A stretch of 64,000 nt of DNA from Spirochaetota bacterium (GTDB lineage: Bacteria; Spirochaetota; Brachyspiria; Brachyspirales; JACRPF01). The DNA lies in NCBI GenBank assembly GCA_038043445.1, contig JBBTBY010000045.1, positions 1-64,000 of the forward strand, in the 5' to 3' direction. The translations under genes and the position numbers were made by a program. Of this stretch, positions 34,728 through 43,982 are shown in pieces (within the stretch, counting starts at the first letter, position 1; each line of letters opens with the position of its first letter). Under the pieces are notes generated by a model. The model had not been told where the DNA came from, did no database searches, and was given only the letters and a program-made list of their open reading frames with translations.

Positions 34728-34756
34728 TAGACTGATATCCATTTCCGTACTATACT
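34728..34756 (+). promoter_or_regulatory. Putative promoter for the LamG-GH71-like gene
   Basis: TAGACT (34728-34733), 17-bp spacer, TATACT (34751-34756), 30 nt before the ATG at 34787. The -35 is weak, consistent with a need for an activator; the GCYGTTTT boxes are not seen here. Confidence 0.45.
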
Positions 34757-34786
34757 GATGTCTATCATGTATTCGAGGATGCCCGC

Positions 34787-37201
34787 ATGAACCATATACG
34801 CATCGCTGTCATAACCTTCCTTGCAGCGGCGATACTTTTCGGCGCAGAGGATGGACTTTCCGCATACTGGAGCTTCAATGAAGAAAAGGGCACGGCAGCC
34901 GCCGACTCCGCGGGCGGTTTTCACGGCACTACGGCCGGGCCTGTCATGTGGAAATCCGGCAAGGTCGGGAACGCTGCGATATTCAACGGTGTGAATACGA
35001 GCGTATCGGCATTTCCCGATATACGGTTCCTGAGCCAGGGGTATGAGGAGAAACCATTCTCGATATGCGCGTGGGTAAAACCCGACGGCGAGCAAAGCGG
35101 GACTGAGCGCGTCATCGTAGGAAAACCGGGATTTCATGCGGGACTTATGGCCAATACAGCGAACGGTCAGAATACCTTCAGCTTCGTGATATGGACGCCG
35201 AAAGGCGGCGAGGGCATGCTTAAAGTGAGCACGCCGCCGCTTGCCTTCGATACATGGTATCACGTATCGGCGGTGTATGAGAAGAGAGTGCTTACTATCT
35301 ATATAAATGGAAAGGAATCCGCATCAGGACGATTTGAGAACGAGATGCGCAAATACCCGAATATGATAGCCATCGGCGGTATAGGGAAATTCACGTTCAA
35401 GGGAATGATCGATGAAGTGTCTCTCTTCTCTCTCGCCCTTACTGAAGCGGACATTGCACGGATAATGGCTAAGACCGATATCGCCGATGTCTCCTCGGCA
35501 CCCGCACCACGGGTGAGGAAGATCTCGTTCGCGAAGGACAGGCCGGAACTTGCCGCGGTGCTTTTCACCGATAAGCCGGTACTCGCCCATTACATGACGA
35601 GCATCAACCCCTCCGGAGAGGCGAAATGGCTGTTGGACCCCGCGCAGTATCGTCCCGACGGACCGACGGGTTCCATTGGCGGCGCGGCGCGGTACCGCGT
35701 TCTTTCTGGATATTACTACAGCAATCGTTCGCTTGAGGATATCATCGAGTATGAGATACGTACGGCGAAGCGCCTGGGTATCGACGGTTTTCATTTCTAC
35801 TATCAGAGCTTTGAGTCCGGCGCCGGCGGCGAGGTGCAGGCAGGGATCAATAATGACATGATACGCACGTTCTTCAAAGTGCTCGATGAGAAGAACATTG
35901 ATTTCAAACTTACGCTTTGTCTCTCGCATCCGAATCAGCCGGAGACGTCCGAACAGAAGATAATTGCCTGGTCGCGGCGGATACGATCGCTCCTGAAGGG
36001 AACTGCCAATTCAAGACATTGGCTGCGCGCGCCGGACGGACGGATAATATTCCTGACCTGGTCCACGGAGGGCCTTGCCGACGGCGTGAAAAATACCGCC
36101 GATATACTTCGGCAGCCGAACGTCGAGGAGAACATGAAGGCGCTTGCGGAGGCGTACGAAAGCCTCGCCGATGCGATGGGGATCAAAGCAGCCTTCGTGT
36201 ATCATATGTCGGCGAGCGAGCATGTGCGCGTCGCATCGAAAGGGAAGGACATCGGGGATGTCGATGCGTTCTATAAACGATATGTGAACGCGGTGTTCGA
36301 TTATTTCCCCGCGGCCACCGGTTTCGCCGACATGGTTTTTCCTGAGGAGGATGCTGACTGGGATTATGTCATCAGCACGGCGAAAAAGCGCGGACGCTTC
36401 TACGGACAGGCGGTGCTCACCGATTTCTATGATTCAAAGGTGTTCTCGAAGAAGACGAAGCAGATGTATCATTTTGAGCGCGATATACAGAAGATAACGC
36501 CGGCCGACGTCATGACGTACTATCTTCCCATTCCCGGCGCCACGATGTTCCGCACGCTTCTTGATCGTGCCGTGACAAACGACGTATCGTTCATGAGCTA
36601 TGTGACATGGAACGATTATCCCGAAGGGCATCATCTCGCACCTGAGATCAATCATAATTTCGCGTACTCGATTTTGCTTCAGTATTACAAGAATATCTGG
36701 CGGAAAAAACCGCAGACGGTCACAGGCGATGTCGCCTTCGCGTTCTACCGGAAGTATCCGTCGACCGCGGTGCCGTCGCATTTCAATATCGATATCGAAG
36801 TGCCGTACTGGCATATCAACAACGCGGTGCGCGATCAGCTTGTTCCCGCGCAGGACATCATCGATGTTGCGGCGATACTGGCGGCGCCTGCTGAAGTGTG
36901 GGTGAACGGAAGAAAACGCATGGATGCAGCCGCGGGATTGTCGAGCGTGCAGATACCGATGGAAATAGGCGCTGTACGTGTTGAGATACGCCGCGGCGGA
37001 AAAACGGTCGTCGACTTGAAACCGCCGGAATGGATAACGGATAAGCCGTATCGGACCGATCGTTTCAATTTCGGGTATTCGAGCCGGTGCGAGGCCATGT
37101 ACAAGGAATTGTTCGGTGAGAAGCCGCCGTTCGTATCGGACGAATATGCCGAGACGGACGGCGTGCCGAATTGGAAGACGAGATATACGTTGAAGAAATA
37201 A
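34787..37201 (+). CDS. Secreted LamG + GH71-like glycoside hydrolase
   Basis: A protein of 804 residues with a signal peptide ending near I-L-F-G-A-E. A LamG/concanavalin-like module follows (residues ~25-225: S-A-Y-W-S-F-N-E, F-S-I-C-A-W-V-K-P, T-W-Y-H-V-S-A-V-Y, M-I-D-E-V-S-L-F). A barrel domain starts at ~245 (V-L-A-H-Y-M-T-S, L-G-I-D-G-F-H-F-Y-Y) and contains S-Y-V-T-W-N-D-Y-P-E-G-H-H near residue 605, the GH71-like motif. The same motif occurs in the protein at 22012, so the island has two paralogous-looking enzymes with different accessory modules. It would act on a polysaccharide outside the cell or in the periplasm. The stop codon's last base is the first base of a repeat element. Confidence 0.68.
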   Translation: MNHIRIAVITFLAAAILFGAEDGLSAYWSFNEEKGTAAADSAGGFHGTTAGPVMWKSGKVGNAAIFNGVNTSVSAFPDIRFLSQGYEEKPFSICAWVKPDGEQSGTERVIVGKPGFHAGLMANTANGQNTFSFVIWTPKGGEGMLKVSTPPLAFDTWYHVSAVYEKRVLTIYINGKESASGRFENEMRKYPNMIAIGGIGKFTFKGMIDEVSLFSLALTEADIARIMAKTDIADVSSAPAPRVRKISFAKDRPELAAVLFTDKPVLAHYMTSINPSGEAKWLLDPAQYRPDGPTGSIGGAARYRVLSGYYYSNRSLEDIIEYEIRTAKRLGIDGFHFYYQSFESGAGGEVQAGINNDMIRTFFKVLDEKNIDFKLTLCLSHPNQPETSEQKIIAWSRRIRSLLKGTANSRHWLRAPDGRIIFLTWSTEGLADGVKNTADILRQPNVEENMKALAEAYESLADAMGIKAAFVYHMSASEHVRVASKGKDIGDVDAFYKRYVNAVFDYFPAATGFADMVFPEEDADWDYVISTAKKRGRFYGQAVLTDFYDSKVFSKKTKQMYHFERDIQKITPADVMTYYLPIPGATMFRTLLDRAVTNDVSFMSYVTWNDYPEGHHLAPEINHNFAYSILLQYYKNIWRKKPQTVTGDVAFAFYRKYPSTAVPSHFNIDIEVPYWHINNAVRDQLVPAQDIIDVAAILAAPAEVWVNGRKRMDAAAGLSSVQIPMEIGAVRVEIRRGGKTVVDLKPPEWITDKPYRTDRFNFGYSSRCEAMYKELFGEKPPFVSDEYAETDGVPNWKTRYTLKK

Positions 37202-37294
37202 CCCCTATTCCCCCGGCCCCTTTCCCCATAGCGGCTTTGCCGCCGGGCTGCGCCATAGGCGCACGCCTTGATAAAGGAGAAAGGGGAGAAGGAG
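37201..37294. repeat. Family A element filling the whole gap between two genes
   Basis: It starts ACCCCTATTCCCCC and continues GGCCCCTTTCCCC, almost the same as the left end of 31891-32000. It ends AAAGGAGAAAGGGG-AGAAGGAG. Its first base is part of the upstream TAA, and its last bases (AAGGAG, 37289-37294) serve as the ribosome-binding site of the next gene, 7 nt before ATG. Confidence 0.75.
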
Positions 37295-37301
37295 TGCACA
37301 C

Positions 37302-39035
37302 ATGTATCGAAAATTACTCGTACTTGTTCTGATCGCGGCTTCAGCATTCGCAGCGGTAAAGCCGATCGCTGATTTCGGCGGAAAAGCCGACGGCACATTC
37401 GATAATGGGCCTGCGCTCCAGAAAGCATTCACATACGCGGCGTCGCATCCGGGTACGACGCTCTCACTCGGCGGAGTATGCCGCATAGCGACCCCGCAGT
37501 CGAACAACGCCAAATGGCAGTACGCGGCGGGCGGCGAGTACGTAACGAACCTTACTATCGAGGACGGCGAGATCATTCTCGGCGGTGCATTCGCCGCATT
37601 AACCTTCGACCACAGCCCGGGGCTGATGCTCCGCAATGTCGCTTTCGATTACGACCCGCCGATACTATCGCAGGGCTCCGTTGTCGCAACGAGCCAGGGC
37701 GAACGGTCGATAACCTGCGTGCCCGATCCGGGTTATCCCCTGCCGACGGGGAGCGGTTTTAACGACCGCGACGGGAATTGGCTTACCGTGCATAAACCCG
37801 ATGGGGAGTACGCGTTCTTTTTCGTCGGTTTTATCCAATCGTCGTCTATGATCGGCGATAAGGCGCGTCTTGTCTATGATCGCCCGGATATGGCGGCGGC
37901 GATAGAAGGGATAGAGGGGCTTCGCTATGTCCGTGTCCGCCGCGCCCTCGGACACCTCAATGTATTCAACTTCTGCGATAGGCTTACGCTCGAACGAGTA
38001 AGTGTTTTCAGCGCGAGCGCGTTCGCTTCTATCTTCATGTTCTGTAACGATGTAACGCTCGTCAGTAACCGCATCTGCCCGCGGCCCGCGAGCGGCCGCA
38101 TCGTGGCGACCTGCGCGGACGGTTTTCATTTCATCGGCGCACGGCGCGGTCCTCGCATCGAGAATAATTATTTCGATCATCTGCAGGATGACAATATCGT
38201 CATTTCGCTTCGCGGCAATAAAGTGAAGTCGTTCGAAGGGAATACGCTCGATCTGCACGCCGGTTCGGTCACGTGGTATGAGAAAGGCGATACGATAGAG
38301 GTCGTTGAGGTCGCCGAGAGCAGAAAGAGCACATACACCATCGTCGCTATGGAGCCGTATCGATGGCCGTGGCAGCCGCCGCGGATAACGCTCGATCGCC
38401 CGCTTGCGGGGAATGTCGTTCCGTTCGATACGAACGATACGCGGCTGCCGACACTTGTGTTCAATAAAAGCTGGCGGCTCGACGGGACGCTCATCCGCAA
38501 TAATCGCTTCCAGAACACGCGGCGATATGCGGTGTTCATGGGCGCGGGCGGTGTACGCATCGAGGATAATGTCATGTCCAACCATACGAGCGCTGCGATA
38601 CTCTGCTCGTACATCGAGAACGTGAAGAATAAGCGCAATGAGCTTAACTACTACTTTTCAAGTGATATCAGCATCGCACGGAACACGATAGTGAATTCGC
38701 TTAATTATGGCGAGGGCGGCAGGAAGTATGCCGGTCGTCCCGCGGGCGCCATCGATATCTACGACTTCGATCGTGATGCCGTCGGCCTCGGAGACCTCAC
38801 GCTTGTGCACAACCTCGTCATCCGTGATAATCGTATCGTCAACTCCGGCGCACTTGGCATACATGTCGCCAATGCGTCGAATGTGACGGTGAGCGGGAAT
38901 ATGATAATCGATCCGAATCGGCTGAGCTTGACGAACCGATACGGCATATGGGCGGAGCATTCTTCTGCGGTGAACGTGTCCGGGAATTCCGTTGAAGGAG
39001 GTTCGCTCGATATGCCGGTGAAGATCGATCCATAG
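37302..39035 (+). CDS. Secreted right-handed parallel beta-helix protein
   Basis: A protein of 577 residues with a signal peptide (cleavage near A-S-A-F-A-A). The mature start V-K-P-I-A-D-F-G-G-K-A-D-G-T-F-D-N-G-P-A-L-Q-K-A is the pectate-lyase-3/pectinase-type opening. Many N-N-R-F, I-E-D-N-V-M, I-R-D-N-R-I-V-N-S-G and V-S-G-N-M-I-I-D rungs follow, typical of PbH1 coils. Such proteins include polygalacturonases, lyases, GH110 alpha-galactosidases and epimerases; the catalytic type cannot be fixed by eye. It lies directly behind the LamG-GH71-like gene and is probably co-transcribed with it, with a ribosome site donated by the intervening repeat. Confidence 0.78.
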   Translation: MYRKLLVLVLIAASAFAAVKPIADFGGKADGTFDNGPALQKAFTYAASHPGTTLSLGGVCRIATPQSNNAKWQYAAGGEYVTNLTIEDGEIILGGAFAALTFDHSPGLMLRNVAFDYDPPILSQGSVVATSQGERSITCVPDPGYPLPTGSGFNDRDGNWLTVHKPDGEYAFFFVGFIQSSSMIGDKARLVYDRPDMAAAIEGIEGLRYVRVRRALGHLNVFNFCDRLTLERVSVFSASAFASIFMFCNDVTLVSNRICPRPASGRIVATCADGFHFIGARRGPRIENNYFDHLQDDNIVISLRGNKVKSFEGNTLDLHAGSVTWYEKGDTIEVVEVAESRKSTYTIVAMEPYRWPWQPPRITLDRPLAGNVVPFDTNDTRLPTLVFNKSWRLDGTLIRNNRFQNTRRYAVFMGAGGVRIEDNVMSNHTSAAILCSYIENVKNKRNELNYYFSSDISIARNTIVNSLNYGEGGRKYAGRPAGAIDIYDFDRDAVGLGDLTLVHNLVIRDNRIVNSGALGIHVANASNVTVSGNMIIDPNRLSLTNRYGIWAEHSSAVNVSGNSVEGGSLDMPVKIDP

Positions 39036-39056
39036 CCGGCCAATGACTGACGTTTC

Positions 39057-39167
39057 ATTGTCGGTATAGCGCACGGGGTATTGACCCCGTGTATAACAGC
39101 TTAAATATAACAAACACGGGGTTAAAACCCCGTGCTCTTTGGCATGACGGCATGTGATGCCGACAAT
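39057..39167. repeat. 111-bp MITE-like element with ATTGTCGG/CCGACAAT ends and two hairpins
   Basis: Terminal inverted repeats ATTGTCGG (39057-39064) and CCGACAAT (39160-39167), extendable with one gap to about 14 bp. Inside are CACGGGGT/ACCCCGTG (39072-39091) and CACGGGGTT/AACCCCGTG (39115-39134). A related single hairpin lies at 56574-56593. It separates the beta-helix gene from the cstA promoter and could terminate transcription. Confidence 0.75.
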
Positions 39168-39196
39168 TGAAAGTCGCACACCCGGCCGCTGCGGGG

Positions 39197-39225
39197 TTGA
39201 CAGCGTACGGAAAAAACAATACAGT
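39197..39225 (+). promoter_or_regulatory. Sigma-70 promoter for cstA
   Basis: TTGACA (39197-39202), 17-bp spacer, TACAGT (39220-39225), with ATG at 39280 and A-A-G-G-A-G as ribosome site. No clear CRP site is visible around it. Confidence 0.6.
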
Positions 39226-39279
39226 AGGCGCGCGTGCGATGACATCCATCGTACGCAGCCATTATGAAAGGAGCGCCGT

Positions 39280-40971
39280 ATGATTGCCGTCGTCGTCATC
39301 TCATCGATAATCGTTCTCGCCGCGGGATATATTTTCTACGGGAAATTCGTTGCGAATATCTTCGCCCTCGATAATATGCGGAAAACCCCCGCGGTTGAGA
39401 TGAACGACGGCATGGATTATGTGCCCGCGAAACCGTCGCTCCTCTTAAGTCAGCATTTTTCGGCCATATCGGCGGCAGGTCCCATCGTCGGCCCCATACT
39501 CGCCGGCATCTGGTTCGGCTGGCTCCCCGCACTCCTATGGATAGTCATCGGTTCCATATTCATCGGCGGTGTCCACGATATGGGTTCACTCGTCGCATCG
39601 ATACGCAATAAGGCGTCGTCCATCGGCGAGATCGTCAAGTCGAACATGTCGCGCCGCGCGCAGATACTCTTTCTGATTTTCGTATGGTTCGCCCTCGTGT
39701 ACGTTATCATCGCATTCGCCGATATCACCGCGCAGTCGTTCCGCTCCGTCGCAAGCGGCGATGCGTATGGGCCGGGCGTGGCTGCAAGTTCAGCCGTATA
39801 TCTCGCGCTTGGGCTGCTCATGGGTGTCCTTATGCGTAAAACAAAGCTGCCCCTTGCGCTCCTTACTGCCGTGTTCGTGCCGCTCGTGATCGGTGCGATA
39901 TTCGCGAGTACGAAGCTCCCGCCGGAATTCGGCGCATTCGTCATGCAGATGCCGCATAAGGGCTGGGTGCTCGTGCTCCTCGCATACTGCTTCATCGCGT
40001 CGCTATTGCCGATGTGGCTTCTTCTTCAGCCGCGCGGCTATCTCGGCGGATGGTTCCTTTACCTCGTCATGGGTATCGCCCTCATCGGCGCGGTGCTCAT
40101 GGGCGGAGCGATCCAGTATCCGATGATCAACCTGAAAGGCTTAGCGGGTATTGAGTCGGGAAAGCTCGTGTTCCCGTTCCTCTTTATCACCGTCGCCTGC
40201 GGCGCCTGCTCGGGTTTTCACAGCATCGTGAGCTCGGGAACAACATCGAAGCAGATAGAGAAGGAATCCGACACCCGTGTCGTCGGGTACGGCGCGATGA
40301 TACTTGAAGGTGTGGTCGCCGTGCTTGCGCTTGCCACCGTCATGATGCTCGCCAAAGGTGATGCGGCGCTCAAGAGCGACCCCAATATGATATTCGCCAA
40401 CGGCATAGCGAAATATCTATCCGCCGTAGGTATCGATGCACAGTTCGCGCTGTCATTCGCGCTCGTCGCCTTCGCCACCTTCGTGTACGATACGCTCGAT
40501 GTGACGACGCGCCTTGCACGCTATATCTTCCAGGAGATATTCGGTTTAAATTCGCTTGCCGGCGGTATGCTCGCGACCGCTGCAACGCTCTCGCTCCCCG
40601 CGCTTTTCCTCATGCTCGCCGGTGAAAAGGGATATCTCGTCGCCTGGCCGATATTCGGCACGAGCAATCAGCTCCTTGCGGCGCTCACGCTCCTTGCGAT
40701 ATCCGTGTGGCTCGTGCGTACGAAGAGGAACGCCCTCATCGCGATAATCCCCATGCTCTTCATGCTTGCATTCACGCTCTGGTCGCTTGTGAGCATGCTC
40801 ATATCGTTCATCTCGTCGATACCGGCGATATCCGCGGGGACATATCCGAAACCGGCTGCGGTGCCGACGCTCATCATAGGAGGTGTCTGCGGGATAGTGC
40901 TCCTCGCGCTTTCATTCCTGCTGCTCATCGAGGCGTATCGGTCGATACGGTGGACTCGAAAGAAAGCATAA
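39280..40971 (+). CDS. cstA: CstA-family carbon starvation/peptide-pyruvate transporter
   Basis: A protein of 563 residues with some fifteen hydrophobic membrane segments. It opens with the family's V-V-V-I-S-S-I-I-V-L-A-A-G-Y-I-F-Y-G-K-F. It continues with D-Y-V-P-A-K-P-S-L-L-L-S-Q-H-F-S-A-I-S-A-A-G-P-I-V-G-P-I-L-A, C-G-A-C-S-G-F-H-S-I-V-S-S-G-T-T-S-K-Q-I and F-G-T-S-N-Q-L-L-A-A-L, all diagnostic for CstA. The protein imports peptides or pyruvate across the inner membrane. It is shorter than the ~700-residue E. coli CstA, matching the short variant common in anaerobes. It has its own promoter and is followed by a family B repeat. Confidence 0.95.
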   Translation: MIAVVVISSIIVLAAGYIFYGKFVANIFALDNMRKTPAVEMNDGMDYVPAKPSLLLSQHFSAISAAGPIVGPILAGIWFGWLPALLWIVIGSIFIGGVHDMGSLVASIRNKASSIGEIVKSNMSRRAQILFLIFVWFALVYVIIAFADITAQSFRSVASGDAYGPGVAASSAVYLALGLLMGVLMRKTKLPLALLTAVFVPLVIGAIFASTKLPPEFGAFVMQMPHKGWVLVLLAYCFIASLLPMWLLLQPRGYLGGWFLYLVMGIALIGAVLMGGAIQYPMINLKGLAGIESGKLVFPFLFITVACGACSGFHSIVSSGTTSKQIEKESDTRVVGYGAMILEGVVAVLALATVMMLAKGDAALKSDPNMIFANGIAKYLSAVGIDAQFALSFALVAFATFVYDTLDVTTRLARYIFQEIFGLNSLAGGMLATAATLSLPALFLMLAGEKGYLVAWPIFGTSNQLLAALTLLAISVWLVRTKRNALIAIIPMLFMLAFTLWSLVSMLISFISSIPAISAGTYPKPAAVPTLIIGGVCGIVLLALSFLLLIEAYRSIRWTRKKA

Positions 40972-40980
40972 GAAATATCG

Positions 40981-41049
40981 AACCACAGAGATCACAGAGA
41001 AGAAATTTGTTTTCGTTACTCTCTGTGTTTCTCGGTGTCCTTCGTGGTT
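40981..41049. repeat. Inverted-repeat element (family B)
   Basis: AACCAC (40981-40986) pairs with GTGGTT (41044-41049). Internal CAGAGATCACAGAGA is mirrored by TCTCTGTGTTTCTC. It sits exactly between the convergent ends of cstA and the sulfatase. Confidence 0.75.
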
Positions 41050-41051
41050 TT

Positions 41052-42434
41052 TCAGATTTTTGTATTATCTTCAAGCGATGATCTCGTCCATTCATTGAGC
41101 ACCACGTCATTCGTCTCCAGCATCCACGCAACGAGACGCTTTCTCATTCGCGATAATACCGCTTTGCAGGCAGTATCTGTCGCGCGATTGGTCAGTTCGG
41201 CGGGATCGTCCGTCATGTGATAGAGCTCATCCTCAGCGGACGCGTTCCAGACATATTTCCATTCTCTGTTGCGTACCATGCGTTGCGTGAACGATGAGAA
41301 TTGGCCGCCGTGCCATGCACTGAAAATGTCCTCTCGCGGTTTCGCATCCGCGCCGTTCACAATGTCAAATAAATTCTTACCGGCGAATGTCGACGGCGGC
41401 GTTATTCCGGCGGCGGAGCATATCGTCGATGCAATATCGATGGCGTGGCTTACAAAGGCGTCGCATGTTTTTCCTGCAGGCAGTTCGCCGGGATAACGCA
41501 TCATCATCGGTACGCGCGTAACGTCGTCGTACATGATGAAATGTTTATCTATCATGCCGTGCGCACCGCACATATCGCCGTGATCGGTGGAGTATATGAC
41601 GAGCGTGTTGTCCGCGAGCTTGAGCTCGTCGAGAAGCGCGAGTATTCTGCCGATCTCATGGTCGAGCAGGGTTATCTCCCCGAGATAGCGGCCCACTATC
41701 GGTGCCCACTGCTCCCACTTCCAATCGTCCACTTTCCAGGTGCGGCGCTGCTGTGCCTGAATATACGGCTTGCCGGCAAGCGCATCGCCGAAGCTCGGCC
41801 ACGGCGGTATTGACTTCGGCGGGTACATCGATGCGAACGGTTCCGGCACGACATTGGGCAGATGCGGCTCGCTCGGATCCCATCGCACGAGGAACGGCTT
41901 TTTCTCAGCATTATACTTTTTAATAAGATCGATGCTGGCCGATGCGCCCCATGCTATCCGTGACTGTTCCGGCTTTATCGCGGCATCAGTTTCACCGAAC
42001 CATCGATTCGCCCGCGGTTTATCGGGAAGCCCCTGCGCCTTGCGCCATGCGCCGTATGCGTGCTCGGGGATGTAGTCTCAAAATCCATAGTCGAGCGGCG
42101 TTCCGGGGAACTCCTGATGATATTTCCCGACATAGCCGAGATCGTACCCATTGGTGTTCAAAAGATGCGAGAACGTCGTGAACTTCGTGTCGGCGGGCGC
42201 ATAGGTCTCGGTATTCGGTATGCTCAGGCATCCATGCTGCGTCGTCCATGCCCCGCACAGGATGCTCGCCCGTTCCGGTGAGCATATCGGGGATGGTGTA
42301 TACGCTTGGGTGAAATTCACGCCCTCGCGGGCGAGCCTGTCAAGATTCGGCGTCTTGAGGAACGGGTGGCCGTTCGCCCCGACGCAGTCGAAGCGGTGCT
42401 GATCGGAGTGGATGAGGATGATGTTCGGGCGCAT
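41052..42434 (-). pseudogene. Sulfatase interrupted by one in-frame TGA
   Basis: Without the stop this is a 460-residue arylsulfatase-type enzyme. It has metal-binding H-S-D-Q-H-R (residues 10-14), the formylglycine motif C51-S-P-E-R55-A-S-I-L, V-G-K-Y-H, and later Y-S-T-D-H-G-D-M-C-G-A-H-G-M-I-D-K. A TGA at 42078-42080 (codon 119) splits it, after L-D-Y-G-F and before D-Y-I-P-E-H; both sides are in the same frame and align with a continuous sulfatase. No indel is needed, so this is a nonsense change, a sequencing error or read-through. C51 would need an anaerobic or aerobic formylglycine-generating enzyme, not seen here. A cytoplasmic form is likely, since no signal peptide is evident. It may remove sulfate from a substrate of the island. 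Confidence 0.85.
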
Positions 42435-42563
42435 GCTGTCTCCATGGGATGTTGCGGTATCGTACGGAAAAGAACGGGTGCCGGCATAGCGATAGTATAT
42501 GCGAACGATGCGTGGCGGTCAATTACGGAACGGGCTTCCGGTCGCCGGAATGACCCGGATGTA

Positions 42564-43982
42564 TCACCAGGAATGGCGCGATGCGAACAGTCTTCCGCGG
42601 ATCGCACCGAACACATAACGGAAATTGTTCATGAAGAGCGGCAGCCACAGCGAGGGGTGATATCGCCAGAAACGGCTTCTCAGTATATGGAGCGGATCGA
42701 AATAGAGCTTTATCCCTTCGATGAGCATGGCACGTGTCAGCGCTTCGTTCGTCAGATGATGCGTGCGCACGTTCGCCATGAACCCATTATAGCGGCTGAA
42801 GTCGTTCTTGTTCGTGATAAGCCCCTCGCGCATAAGGTCATCGCGCGTCCTGGTCTTGGGATACGGAGTAAGGCACTGCATGATGGGGTGATCAACACCG
42901 GTTGTACGGGCGCTTTGGAACGCGCGGGTGATATCGCTCCGCGTATCATCGGGATTGCCGACGATGAAGCCGCCGAACACGCCGATGCCGTTCTTCCTGA
43001 GACGCGACACCGCCTCCCGTGCATCGCCGGGGGCCGACGGTTTACCGAGCGAGCGGAGGTTTTTTGCCGTATCGCTTTCGATGCCGAGGAACACCCATCG
43101 GAAACCGGCTTGTGCGAGGAGCGGCGGCAGCGTTTCATCGGCAAGTATCCCGCGGACGCTCGCTTGCGTGATGTAGGTCAGCGTGTCAAGGCCTTCGGCG
43201 ATGATGGCGCGGCAGAGCGCGATACAATGCGCGGTGTTGAGCGTGATGTTGTCATCGACAAAGAACACGCCCTTAACGCCGCTGTGCCTGAGCTCTGCAA
43301 GGTCGGCGATGATGCGCGGTATCGGGAAGTGACGGATCGATCGGCCGTACATCTCCGTTATACTGCAGAAGCGGCAGCCCATGGTGCAGCCGCGCGATGT
43401 CTCCGCACAGTCGAATCGCATCCCGAGGAATCGCGAGCGGTCTATGAGGCGGGCAATGCGGCGCGGCAATGCGATCTTCGACAGCGCGAGCGGCGGTGCC
43501 GGAGGATTGCTGCGGATGACGCCCGTATGCCGGTAGGTCAGCCCCGGGATGCGTGAAAATCCGCGCCCGGAGCCGATGGCGTCGACTAATGCCGGGAACG
43601 CGCGTTCGCCTTCGCCGCGGACGATATGGTCAAAAAGTTTCCCCTCCGTACTTTCCGCGATCTCATCATGCATGAGCGTCGCGTGATAACCGCCGAGCAC
43701 GATGGACGCGCGTGGAGCCGTTTCACGGATGATGCGTGCCACACGGCAGGCGCTTGCGTATTGAAAGCTCATCGCGCTCAAACCGACGATATCGGGCTTT
43801 TCGCGGATGGCGATCGATCGTACGCGGGCGGAGATATCACGGCGATAGAACGCAAGATCGATCATGGATACATCGTGACCGGTGACGCTGCCGGCGATCG
43901 ATGCGAGACCGAGGTTGGGGAGCGCGGTGACAGCATCAAGAGCGCTCACCGTGTCGGGCATGGCGAATAAGAGTATGCGCAT
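42564..43982 (-). CDS. B12-binding-domain radical SAM protein
   Basis: A protein of 472 residues. The N-terminal ~140 residues look like a cobalamin-binding Rossmann domain (L-P-N-L-G-L-A-S-I-A-G, V-G-L-S-A-M-S-F-Q-Y, I-V-L-G-G-Y-H-A-T-L-M). The radical SAM motif is C199-T-M-G-C203-R-F-C206. F-V-D-D-N-I-T-L-N and F-L-G-I-E-S follow in the barrel. The C terminus has ~80 residues of unassigned helical sequence. Class B radical SAM enzymes usually methylate unactivated carbons or build lipids and pigments. There is no pathway neighbour to identify the substrate. The canonical D-x-H-x-x-G cobalamin motif is not seen, so the cofactor may be bound in base-off form or absent. Confidence 0.85.
   Translation of the reverse strand: MRILLFAMPDTVSALDAVTALPNLGLASIAGSVTGHDVSMIDLAFYRRDISARVRSIAIREKPDIVGLSAMSFQYASACRVARIIRETAPRASIVLGGYHATLMHDEIAESTEGKLFDHIVRGEGERAFPALVDAIGSGRGFSRIPGLTYRHTGVIRSNPPAPPLALSKIALPRRIARLIDRSRFLGMRFDCAETSRGCTMGCRFCSITEMYGRSIRHFPIPRIIADLAELRHSGVKGVFFVDDNITLNTAHCIALCRAIIAEGLDTLTYITQASVRGILADETLPPLLAQAGFRWVFLGIESDTAKNLRSLGKPSAPGDAREAVSRLRKNGIGVFGGFIVGNPDDTRSDITRAFQSARTTGVDHPIMQCLTPYPKTRTRDDLMREGLITNKNDFSRYNGFMANVRTHHLTNEALTRAMLIEGIKLYFDPLHILRSRFWRYHPSLWLPLFMNNFRYVFGAIRGRLFASRHSW

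Noticed and set aside
42078-42080. Selenocysteine codon in the sulfatase
   Set aside because: The position aligns outside the active site, the catalytic cysteine is normal, and no convincing SECIS hairpin follows; only low-probability, so kept as a check.
42306-43556. 416-codon plus-strand frame opposite the radical SAM gene
   Set aside because: It is the antisense of a clear radical SAM protein and sulfatase start; no domain or ribosome site.
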